Of a DNA stretch of 64,000 nt, positions 22,877 to 31,720 are shown one piece after another. The stretch spans positions 78,499 through 142,498 of the forward strand of contig VCJN01002938.1 in assembly GCA_006384855.1 (NCBI GenBank), written 5' to 3'. The position numbers and the translations under genes are program-made. The notes below the pieces were generated by a model that did not search any database, was not told the origin of the DNA, and was given only the letters and a program-made list of their open reading frames with translations. Position 1 is the first letter of the stretch, and every line of letters begins with the position of its first letter. The stretch comes from Tetraselmis striata. Lineage: Eukaryota; Chlorophyta; Chlorodendrophyceae; Chlorodendrales; Chlorodendraceae.

Positions 22877-24888
22877 AATTGAAATTGAAATTGAAATTTG
22901 TTACAACGTCTAGTCTGCTGCATCCACTCGCTCAGACTGAGTTGCTCTCACGACCTGCTATCTCTAACCACAGTTGGGAACACGAAGTGTTATCACAGCT
23001 CAAGCTACCGGCCGTCCTCCAATGTTTCCTAGCCCCTCCTCCTTCCAATGGGCTATAGCTAAGACAACAGCGCCCCCTGCTGTCCCTACCTAAGTTAGAC
23101 CCATCCCATCCAAAGCTCAGCAGGCACGCTAAGGCAGCCACAGGCGTCCCGCCTGCTGGTACTGAGGTTCGATGTGGGAGGGGAGCCAACCGGAATAGCT
23201 ATATGGTGCTCAGTATTTATGTACCGCTGAGCCGGCTAGCTTGGGCGGGGGGTGTGAGGGCTACAATGCCCTCCATTTCTAAAATATATATATATATATG
23301 TTTCTTTTTGGCACAGGATACTGCGTTTAATGGCATGATGACTTCGTCTCGTGCTTGTACCGGTACCAAGCCCGCGGGTCGGGCGATACACTGTTTGTAA
23401 TACTTGCGGGGAATAGTGCTGGTAAATTCGAAAAATGCATTCCGGGCATACCGGCTAGAAACGTCCGGAGTTCTTGGGTAGCGGCGCTGATAGTCGCATG
23501 CGTGCATCTAGCTTGGTGTTGGGTGCCTTGCCTGCGGAGCCTCCGCATACGATCCACCCGCGGCTGCAAGGGGGCCTTCCGGCGCGGGGGGCGGCGGGGG
23601 CGATGAGCCTCTGCCGCGAGCTGGGCCGGGCGGGACGCCTGGGTTGGTGTTGGATCAAGGGGTATGCTCGAGGGGTTGCTGGCCTCCAAGATCTCTCTTG
23701 TCGCGGTGGGGGCTTGGGCTGCGGCCGGTGGAGCCGGCTCGGGGTGCGGGGCTGGATCGGCGCATGTCGCCGGCTGCGCGACTGCCGGTGGCGAGTTGTC
23801 GCTGTCCATCTCCGTGGCTTGAGGGGCTGCCGCGGCCGCGTCGTGGGTCACTTGTAGCTGTGTAGTTGATGGTGGTTGGAGCTCTTGGGGGAGCTGGCCG
23901 TGGTGCATCGCCGACTGGTCGGCTGTATGCGGCGCCGGATGGTGAGCAGTCGCGATCTTGGGGGTCTTGGGGGGTTCGGCTCTGCCGCTGCGCGACGCAT
24001 CGACGGTGGCGCCGACCTCGGCCGCTTGGTATTCCTCGGGTCTGTTGATGTTCTTGTTGGCTGTTGTGGTAGTGTCATGCGGAGCCTGCTCTTCACGCCG
24101 CGGAGGGCGCTGGCCGCCAGTTAGCCTCGGGCGGGCAGCCGGTGGAAGTCAGGTGCCTGCGATGTGTTCCGCACGGATGGCGGATCGGATCTTGGGAGGT
24201 TGGGTCGCACAGTTGCGGGTCGCCGGATTGCCGAATAGCAGGGCGACTTGCGTGGCACAGTCGGTATCAAGGGGAAGATCGATTAGGGTCTGGCGAGACT
24301 GGCGGCTAGAAACTCGGAGGGGGCTGCGGACATCAGGTGGGAGGCGGGTGTATGTGAAGTTTTTCGCGGCAATGGTTGCTGGGTTCTTGCTTGGGGGGTA
24401 CGGCTCTGCCGCTGCGCGGCGCGTCGATAGTGGCGCCGACCTCGGCCGCCTGGTGTTCCTCGGGTCGTTGATGTTCATGTTGGCTGTTGTGGTAGTCTCC
24501 TGCGGAGCCTGCTCTTCACGCCGCGGAGGGCGCGGGCCGTCAGTTAGCCTAGAGCGGGCGGCCGGTGGAAGTCGGGTGACTGCGATTTGTTCCGCAATGA
24601 TGGCGGATCGGATCTTGGGAAATTGGGTCTTGCCGCCGCGCGGCGCATCGAGAGCGGCGCCGACCTCGGCCTTCTGTTGCTCCTCGGGTATGTTGATGTC
24701 CATGGTGGTTGTAGTGGTGACCTCCTGTGGGGCTTGTTTGGTGGTGGGTCGGCCGGTCGTCGGGCGGCGGTCCACCGTTTCACAGGAGTACACTATCATC
24801 ACCAGTAGAGTCGCGCCGGCTCGCCCGGATTTAGTACATAGGCAGTACTTCGCCCGGTGTTAAGGGCCGGCTGGAAAGTGAGAAGTAT
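22877..24888 (-). mobile_element. LINE-like insertion inside the DIRS reverse transcriptase
   Basis: A 2,012-bp block is bounded by the 11-bp duplication. Read on the minus strand it ends in a short tandem tail of AATTTC units, a typical LINE 3' tail, and carries one long Pro/Thr/Arg-rich ORF region (about 24,802 to 23,327, in three frames) but no reverse transcriptase, so it is either a 5' part with internal deletion or a non-autonomous derivative. Its last 120 bp has a relative at 965-1120. The ORF contains a tandem-repeated module described separately. The N-terminal part resembles an ORF1-type low-complexity protein; no zinc knuckle was seen. Confidence 0.7.
23985..24760 (-). repeat. Three tandem copies of a coding module
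   Basis: Copies start near 24,755, 24,540 and 24,118 (minus) and each encodes EE-QAP-(E/D)TTTT--(N/D)IN, then RRPRSAP-(S/D) or AEVGA--DA, then R-AAEP/GG. The same codons are read in two different frames among the copies. A spacer of about 180 nt separates the second and third copies and itself repeats (IRSAI-AE-IA-TRLPP and its variant). Confidence 0.7.
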
Positions 24889-24899
24889 GGCCGCGTCAA
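24889..24899 (+). repeat. Target-site duplication, right (GGCCGCGTCAA)
   Basis: Exact partner of 22,866-22,876; see the insertion between them. Confidence 0.8.
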
Positions 24900-25839
24900 G
24901 CCCAGCACCCGCTAGCTCGAACGTGACTTGCAATGGTGGGTAGGGGTGCCTATCCAACTCAACGGCCGCCCCATTAATCGCCCTATCGAAACCGGTTACT
25001 TGCACGTCGACAATTCATCGTACGGTTCGGGCGCCGCTCTGAACGAACACCGTGAGGCTCGGGGTTTTGGTACTACGACGATGACTGCTCTTCGCGCAAT
25101 ACCATGAAAGAGCCCAAAGCCGTCCGTCTGGCTATTGAATCATTCCTCCTCATGCTTCGCAACCGTCACATCTGCTTGCACGAGGACAACCAATGGGTTG
25201 TTGGCGTCCTCACCAATCTCACCTCTTGTTTTCCGCGCAAAATATGGTACCTCATGGACACGCACGGTATTGTCCGTGCGCTACATCCGTTCCGCGGCGA
25301 ATATCTGGGCTGACCGCCTTAGTTGCGAGACTGACTGCGGCAATTGGCAGTTCAACCCCCATCGATTCGCCTAGCTAGCTCATTGCTAAGCGGGGCGCCG
25401 GCACCATCGACCGCTTTGCGACGTCCGAAAACGCCATCCTGCCCCGCTACGAAGCCCGTTGGCATGACATGCGGAACGACTACGCCGTCGACGCCCCGCG
25501 CCTCTCCGACCTTGCATGGCACTGCGAACGTAAACCCCCTTGGAACCCCATCGGCAATCTTGTCTCCAAACTGGAGTCAAGTGGTGCCCCATCCAACCAT
25601 CGCCATTGTTCCCTATTGGCATGCTAAAGCTTGCTATCCACTCCTCTCGAATGTTTGCTACGAGATGCACTCCCTGAAACCGTGCCACGGCCTCTTTATT
25701 CCTAGCAAACTGGCGACCACCTTCCCGTTGGCGCGCCCCGCTGGCTTGTCGTCGCCTTCAAAATTCCCGACCGTGACCCCCGCCCGTGGCCTGCTGCGCA
25801 GGCCATTTGTTTGTTGGCAAACTAGACGTTCCTTGTGAA

Positions 25840-26710
25840 ATGTTCTAATAAAACTAGTTTGTGTGGCTTCTCTCACGCACGCTACTATACGGGATAGCCC
25901 TGGCGCGACGCCCGTAGCGCGCTAGTGCGTGCACATGTTTACGGGGGCCGGTCAAGACCAGGGTAACGCGTTGTGCCGAACTCAATTCAGTTCAGGGTAG
26001 TTCGGGAGTTCGGGCCGAAATCGAATTGAGCCCCCCGAATTCAGTTCGGACTGAACTGCATCGAAAATCGCCCGAATAATGGGGGTCTCCAAACTACTCC
26101 GTACTCACCAAGTATGACCATCGAGTTACCGCAGCGTCCGTACATGGAGATAATAAGGTGTTGTACACTGAGAAACTTGCCGCGCAGCCCGATAACCCCT
26201 CCATATACATGTAGGGTGCACCAATATTGGTGCACCGGCCGCCATCTACCTGTCCATCAGACCGTATTTACTTCGACACTCCGACACCCAATGAAACCTA
26301 AACCCTGTCCACTGTCAACATAATATAAAATCGCCGCCCATATTATCACGTCTCATGAACGTGGCAACGAGGTCATGGAGACATCTAACGACACAAAACT
26401 GTTGCATGCAACATGTTGCCACAACATCTTACCCATTGCATCGGCCAGTTACATGCATCTTCCGACCGTAGTTCGGTGGCATTTCGGACCGAATTCAGTT
26501 CGGTTCGGGCAGTTCGGACAGTTCAGTAGTTCGGTTCAGTCCGAACTGCGGTTCAGTTCGGTCCGAACTGTATTAGGCCGAACTCCCTGTATTCATTTCG
26601 GTCCGAACCGAACTCGGCCGATGTGAGTTCGGCACAACCCTGGTCTGGACCATCACATGCCTACACGGCGGCCGACCGGTCCACTCTGCTTTGCTGTGGC
26701 ACGCTCCATC
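25840..26710 (+). repeat. DIRS-type element terminal repeat, right copy, interrupted
   Basis: The partner of 21,014-21,181. It begins right after the degenerate ORF end in GAAATGTTCTAATAAAACTA, the same junction sequence that follows the tyrosine recombinase stop at 27.6 kb and the copy at 15.2 kb. A 684-bp MITE (25,959-26,642) splits it; sequence identity to the left copy resumes at ACCATCACATGCC. Confidence 0.65.
25959..26642. mobile_element. hAT-type MITE with motif-dense subterminal regions
   Basis: The ends are inverted: CAGGGT(AACGCG)TTGTGCC on the left and, read from the right, CAGGGTTGTGCCGAACT. CAGGGTTG-type ends with 8-bp duplications are the hallmark of hAT elements. The flanks are GTCAAGAC (25,951-25,958) and GTCTGGAC (26,643-26,650), a 6/8 match; the uninterrupted copy at 21.1 kb reads GTCAGGAC. 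No transposase is encoded. The outer 100 bp on the left and 180 bp on the right are packed with GTTCGG/CCGAAC and CAGTTC/GAACTG words, while the middle (26,060-26,460) has none. Confidence 0.75.
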
Positions 26711-26711
26711 A

Positions 26712-26735
26712 CCCCCCCCCCCCCCCCCCCCCCCC
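26712..26735. repeat. C run of 24
   Basis: It begins one base after the DIRS-type right terminal repeat loses similarity (CGCTCCATC-A). Confidence 0.9.
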
Positions 26736-27414
26736 ACCGCCCCGCCCACGGGTGCTTTAACTGCTGCGCAATCGTAGAATTTTGACGGAAATATAACCGA
26801 TCTATGCCGAATCTGTACTTACGGGGTTTTTAAGATGCGGCGCGCGCCGTAAGAGTTGGATACGTGCTTGCCCCACCGCGTAGAGCTAGGAGCGTGCTAT
26901 CATACAAAAGCGGTTGCGAAAAGGTGCGCATGCTCATTACAAAACAATTCGCCGCCTACGCGAGTTCGTGCCTCGTGACAGGTGTAGCACTACTTGTGTA
27001 TTAACGCTGATGTACGCGGGCGTTATGAGCGATTGGAAGGCGCGATGCGGGATCACACACGGTACCATGCGAGCACATCCATGGGCAGTCTATTACTATA
27101 GAGCCATGCCAAAGACTCCTCATGTGCTGCGCATAGGAATACTTTTCTGAAAATATATTTGTGATGATGTAAACTCGAGATTGCAAAATTCGTGCCTCGT
27201 TTTTACATCTACATACACCTCAATGTACACGGTCAAATAAATTCAATTTAAAATATGCGGGTTGTAGCCAGCACTCCTACCCATCATACCCTCTATATTA
27301 GGTTTCAAATATGAGTCTGGTTTTGCCTAAAAGGTCGCACAGGCTGTTTTACACGGTCAAGAGCCGAAATTAGCAGGAAGGTAAAGTGAAAAGCGTGGAG
27401 GGAAAACGGAGTCA
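26736..27414. other. Spacer without supported gene
   Basis: AT-richer DNA between the two DIRS-type elements. A 78-codon plus frame (26,914-27,150) has no recognisable similarity. Confidence 0.4.
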
Positions 27415-27609
27415 GGGAGGGCGCTGCGTGTAACGCAGCGAAAACTGGAACATGGCAGGCTCAGCTGATATGGCTGCTTTTATGTCTACTCGTGCTGCAC
27501 CCAAAAAGGGCGCAACGACATGTGCCTAGTTCCCGTACAACTGAGCATCACTTGTAGCTAAAAAGCGGTTAGGTCAAGGGAGGAAACCCCATAAACTAGT
27601 TTAGATCAT
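27415..27609 (+). repeat. Tyrosine-recombinase element terminal repeat, 3' copy
   Basis: About 190 bp is repeated in direct orientation at 31,145-31,340 (near 90 percent by eye) and inverted at 15,185-15,379. Its outer end is the hairpin CGCTGCGTGTAACGCAGCG (27,420-27,438); its inner end, AACCCCATAAACTAGTTTA, touches the recombinase stop codon. Confidence 0.75.
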
Positions 27610-28960
27610 TTCAAAGTCGAGCCTGGTTTTGCCAAACAGAAGCGAACGGAGAGAGCGGTGGATTGACGGAGAACGAAGGGGTAGCGCCAGGTCATGAAGG
27701 AGGCACCGGGAAGGCCACCGCTGCGGAGTCCTGTTGGACTTGAAGTGGCGGAGGGGGGCGATGTGGCCATAGAAGAACCATGCGCCAGGTGAAGGAAGAA
27801 CGTTGGGGTCGATGTAGTCCAGAACCACGTCAGAGTTAGTGGCCCAGCCGCCTTGGTAGCGAATGTGGGACAATGGAACTCCGATAACGTTAGCGACAGA
27901 CGCTGCTCCCTGGCGAAGGTTGTGTGAGGTCCATGAAGTGCCGGCGGGAGGGGCACCACCGACAAGGCGGACGGTTGTAGACAGCCAGTCCGACATTGTA
28001 GCGGCGGCCCAAGATTTTGATTGCTCGCTTGGAGTGACCGCCCAGAAGTTTGTTTCAGCCAAGGCAACAGTAACCAGGGGGACAGACTGTACGTTGTCGA
28101 TGAAGCGGTGCATGAGACGTGCAACTCGGGGGTGTTCTGACACCGGAAGGAGAAGCGCGCACATGTCGTCGGGTCCCCGTCGGCCAGCGCGACCTTTCTC
28201 GCGGTACACCTGCGGGGTAATGTTATAATCGTCGACATGCACATCCCGCCGCACTCGGCAGGAGACGCCAGTAAGTCCCCTGGCAAAGAACATGAAGTTG
28301 ACAACCGAGGCCACGAGGGCTCGGAAGTCGTGGTGGTACTATGTGGTGGGAGCAGATGACACAATCAACTCGGCCTTTTCGACGAAGCCGTAAGCTACAT
28401 CAGTAGGCAGAGGACCTCGCAAAGGGGCGGCTTCAAGACGGCGCTGCCGCAGCATCAGCCCACGCCTAGCTGCCGTAAGGTGTAGCTAGGCTGTCCTTGG
28501 CGATTGGGTCGAGGTTGTGCAGCTCGAAGAACGTGTTGATTGCAGACAAGTAGGGTTGCAGTGACTTAGCTCCATTGTGCCCTCGCTCACCAATCCAGGC
28601 AACGTACCGGACGACAGTAGCAGTGGTCGCCTTTAGCGGGCTCATGTTATCGGAGTCGTGGCAGAACTCCGCGAACCGAGACAGTCTGTTGGCGTAGCTC
28701 TTGAGTGTCTGAGCGGTGAGAAAGCTGAAGAGCAGGTCGAGCGTCCGCTGTCCTAACTCGTCTAAGCCGAAAGCATCCTGCAGTCGAGATCGCAGTGAAG
28801 CAGCCCAGTGAGCGACAACTTCGGGCTCGTGAATTACGTAGGTGCGTCGTTTTACCGACAGAGTACCAGGGGGGCGACTAATGTTAGCAAAGTACTCGGC
28901 AGCAGCGGCTAGATAGGCTCCCGGCGGTTGGCCGGTAGTTGCTAGACGGGTTTGCAGTAG
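27601..28960 (-). mobile_element. DIRS-type tyrosine recombinase, near-complete pseudogene
   Basis: On the minus strand the core-binding half reads LKSYANRLSRFAEFC...ATATVVRYVAWIGERG...SLQPYLSAINTFFELH (28.83-28.50 kb). After a frame change near 28,480 come LRQLGVGLMLRQRR and VNFMFFARGLTGVSCR. One TAG lies near 28,343. The catalytic half then runs open to 27,601: ARGLTG (first Arg), SHNLRQGAASVANVIGVPL (H-x-x-R box), RYQGGWATNSDVVLDYIDP (Trp and nucleophile Tyr). These are the conserved residues of the YR family of DIRS retroelements. Only two lesions separate it from an intact ORF, so it is a fairly young insertion. It lies downstream of a gag-like ORF and is flanked by terminal repeats; the reverse transcriptase expected for an autonomous element is missing from this copy. 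Confidence 0.85.
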
Positions 28961-29339
28961 GACCAGTACGGGTTTGCGGGGCTAGGTTCGGGTAAGAGGG
29001 CCGCCCCGCGCGCCCGCGCCCTTCGCGCTCGTTGCGCCTGTCACGCGCGTAACGTACACGCGCGAAGCTTGGTCGTTGCGAACCAGTTGTAACACGCAGT
29101 GTGACAACCGACGGACGCAGTGATGAAATGGTACGCGAGGCGGTTGGTTGAGCCGCCATGTGCAGGTGTGCGGATGGCTGAGCCGCACTTGGCTGTAGCT
29201 GTAAGAAGCGCCGCACCAAGGAAGGTCTAAATGAAGTCTCCCGAGGTGGGAGGGGCCAGAACCTGACACATGGCGCTCATCCCGTCGTTGAGCTTCAAGG
29301 GTGCGCTTTGCGGCGGTCACCAAAAGGTGGCCTCGCAAG

Positions 29340-31028
29340 GCTCCAGCAGCTCCGACGAAGGCGCCCCACACCGTCGCTCGTGCTCATTCGCGGCCACGCC
29401 CACGTCCATCGCCACGCCCTCGTCCACGCCCGCGCCCTGAAGCTGCTGCCGATACCCGAGCAGTAGCGGTTGCTTTTGCGCTGCTGGCCACTGTCGCCTC
29501 GAAGACGCGACGCTCGTAGTCCCTCACGAGGTCCCCAAAAATCGCGGAACCCAGATGATCAGAAGCAGGCTGAAAGTGCTGGGCTCGCAGCACGTCCAGA
29601 ACACATTGGTCACCGTGCACACCCTTGACCTCATAAGCCTCCGTAGGAAGGCCAACGAAAGCGAAACGCCTTGTCGATGCATGGCTTTGGCGTGATTCCG
29701 AGCTCTCGCGAGGTAGGGGGTGAAGTCCTGACTTGCAGCAGGGACGTAAGGCAGCAGCTCGTCGAGAGCCACGAAAAGTGCGGCCATCCACGGCCGAAAC
29801 ACGACATCCATAGATACTCCTCCAGGGACGGCAGACGCCGGTCATCATCATGCTTGAAGTACTCGTTCGTAAGGTCGGTGCTCAAGGGGAAGAGTCCAGA
29901 CACTCGGCTGACCGGTCGAACGGCCTCGTAACCAAACTCTGCTCGCTGCAGTAGCTCTGGCACCGCGAGGTAGTCATCCTCGTCACTACTCACGGATTTT
30001 GCTCCGACACGGCCGCTCGGGGCTAGCTCTAGCAAGTCGGGGCGCTCTGCGGCTCCTCCGCTGCCTGTCGGCTATTAGGCTCTAGCTTAAGCCTGTTCTT
30101 TAGGCCCTTTAGGATGCAGCGGAAGGATTTAGTAAGTATGGCCAATCTCTTCTGGTTACAGGGGTTCCTGGGTTATAGTCTGTCTCTGAATTCTACCTAG
30201 TAGACTTGTCCGAGGCGGTACTTATACCCGCCGAGGTCACAGTCATACCTGTGCTATGTTAGCCGGGTGTCATGGGATACCCGTGCTGTGTTAGCCACGT
30301 AAGGCTTGAGTCAGAGAACTCTAGAGAATTCCAGAACAGTCTTCGGCCTTATACTACTAGTATTTATACCCGCAATACTACTATATACAGCGACTCCGCG
30401 GATGCGTAGTCGTACTACCTTTGCGGGGAGTTATACCTGCTAGTATAGCAGAACATTATGGCTAATGGAACATTCGGCCTAATGTCCGAACGATATAACG
30501 TGAACTATCACGTTCGTTCGCCACATCCGCGAAAGATGCCTTTGTGGTTAGCCGAGTACCTCGTTATGTCGTTCGCTTCGTATGCGGTTGGCTCAGTGTT
30601 CAATTCCCGGCGGCGGTGATGGTTATAAACCTCACTGCTATCTCCGCCCCGGGTTTCGGATATCTGTGTCCATACCGGGTGCGGGGTTAGCGGTGCGGGG
30701 GCTTGGCAGGTAAGTGCCTTTGTACTTACCTGCTTACTTCACTCGCCTAATGTCCGAACGATATAACGTGAACTACTACGTTCGTTCGCCACATCCGCGA
30801 AAGATGCCTTTATGGCTCAAGGGAAATGGAGTATAACATCGGCTGTCCCGCGATGCGCTGCCCGGAACCGGAACCATGTGCCCCTTCTCCATCAACAACG
30901 CGCTCACGAGCCGTCAATTGCGCCAACGCTGTTGCAAGCTCGCGCAGTAATGTAGACTGGGCCTTCAAGTCTGCGTGTAGCGACTCGAGCGTCGGCTCAA
31001 CGACGACGGGTTCTTCTCCATTTGGCAT
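29340..31028 (-). mobile_element. DIRS element gag-like ORF, interrupted
   Basis: The ORF starts MPNGEEPVVVEPTLESLHADL (31,028 downward) with a predicted coiled coil (LHADLKAQSTLLRELATALA). It is interrupted near 30,815, then resumes near 30,050 with LLELAPSGRVGAK, DEDDYLAVPELLQRAEFGYE, LTNEYFKHDDDRRLPSLEEY, and after a frame change MAALFVALDELLPYVPAA, RARNHAKAMHRQGVSLSLAF, ending in an Arg-Gly tail (GRGRGRGDGRGRGRE). An RG-rich tail is a plausible nucleic-acid-binding substitute for a zinc knuckle. No enzymatic motif was seen; the role as structural protein is inferred from position upstream of the recombinase. Confidence 0.55.
30060..30815 (+). mobile_element. Insertion within the gag-like ORF, internally repetitive
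   Basis: About 750 bp with no ORF interrupts the gag-like frame. Near its right end a 70-bp unit starting GCCTAATGTCCGAACGATAT occurs twice (30,476-30,545 and 30,748-30,812). Each contains the hairpin AACGTGA-ACTA-TCACGTT or a variant. Between them sequences like pol III boxes occur (A-like TAGCCGAGTAC 30,549-30,559; B-like TGTTCAATTCC 30,597-30,607). Short GTGTTAGCC and ATACCCG repeats lie around 30,220-30,300. It could be a SINE-like insertion or a solo terminal repeat. Confidence 0.4.
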
Positions 31029-31144
31029 GGTAACACACGGATGTACGGATGAAAATATCACACACGGGTGGTGAGCCGGGTGTGGTCTTGAACAACCTGG
31101 GGTGACCTTGCTCGCAACAGGTTACGAGACAGTTTTAACATCGC

Positions 31145-31340
31145 TGCGTGTAATGAAGCGACAACTGGAACATGGCAGGCTCATCAACTGTATGTTATGG
31201 TTGCTTGCTTTTATATCTACTCGTGCTGCACCCAAAAAGGGCGCAACGACAGGTGCCTAGTTCCCGTACCACTGAGCAGCACTTGTAGCTGAAAAGCGGT
31301 TAGGTCAAGGGAGGAAACCCCATAAACTAGTTTAGATCAA
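31145..31340 (+). repeat. Tyrosine-recombinase element terminal repeat, 5' copy
   Basis: The direct partner of 27,415-27,609. Between the two lie the gag-like ORF and the recombinase, so the element spans about 27.4-31.3 kb. It ends with AACCCCATAAACTAGTTTAG, about 90 bp before the Ginger-like transposon begins. Confidence 0.75.
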
Positions 31341-31429
31341 TTGGCGCCACGCGCTTCGATTGTGCGCGAAGCACAGACCCTACCCAAAGTAGGATTTGCC
31401 ATTTATTTTGAAGCGTAGAGTATATTATG

Positions 31430-31433
31430 TATA
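31430..31433 (+). repeat. TATA target-site duplication, left
   Basis: TATA immediately precedes the TGTTAAGATCC terminus; the same four bases follow the opposite terminus at 35,975-35,978. Four bases is the duplication size known for Ginger transposons. The flanking DNA is TA-rich, so chance agreement is not negligible. Confidence 0.65.
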
Positions 31434-31720
31434 TGTTAAGATCCATGTGGACATGCGGGCCATGTGTACATGGAGCGGTCCATGTTAACATGGAGCCTCC
31501 ATTGACCCATGTCCACATGGCCCGTACCATGTACACATGGAGTCAACCGGAAACGGTCCATGTGAACACGGGTCGTTGGCTGACCCATGTACACATGGAC
31601 TGCCCTCGACAAACGACCGTGTACACACGGACCAGCCCATGTGCGCATGGAGCGCGGTACTTGGACCATTTACACATGGACCCACGCTATCCGGCCCATG
31701 TGTGATATGGTAAGTTTCTG
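31434..31720 (+). repeat. Left terminal inverted repeat with about 11 CCATGTNNACATGG palindromes
   Basis: Units in order include CCATGTGTACATGG, CCATGTTAACATGG, CCATGTCCACATGG, CCATGTACACATGG (twice), CCATGTGAACACGG, CCGTGTACACACGG, CCATGTGCGCATGG and CCATTTACACATGG. Centre-to-centre spacing is mostly 20-35 bp. The dyad arms are conserved while the two to four central bases and the spacers vary, the sign of selection or conversion on a binding dyad rather than simple tandem duplication. Confidence 0.9.

Larger units (their letters stand above)
21796..25838 (+). mobile_element. DIRS-type reverse transcriptase/RNase H, degenerate and split
   Basis: Coding segments in order: VPFLDGLAPFLSSRGVKA and SMEDATPAKLKFMDGELAR (21.8-22.0 kb), a segment ending LIIDLRPLLNRYC (22.0-22.2), FYAVGITHEDMD...VGLPMGC (22.2-22.35), LPYMDDSLFLAHTQTEA (YMDD catalytic box, near 22,460), KMAALASKCHFLYLAITPTR (22.75-22.83), and then, beyond a 2-kb insertion, LERDLQWWVGVP, GYLHVDNSSYGSGAALNEH (RNase H, first Asp), AVRLAIESFLL, ICLHEDNQWVV and RYIRSAANIWADRLS. 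The order RT-RNase H with these motifs is that of DIRS/PAT elements, which use a tyrosine recombinase instead of an integrase. Several stops and frame changes make it non-functional. No recombinase ORF is attached to this copy; one lies at 27.6-28.9 kb on the other strand. Confidence 0.8.

Noticed and set aside
23327..24802. Host gene for a proline-rich protein
   Set aside because: It lies wholly between 11-bp target duplications within a retroelement.
30540..30620. tRNA gene
   Set aside because: A- and B-box-like words exist, but acceptor and T stems do not pair and no anticodon arm forms.
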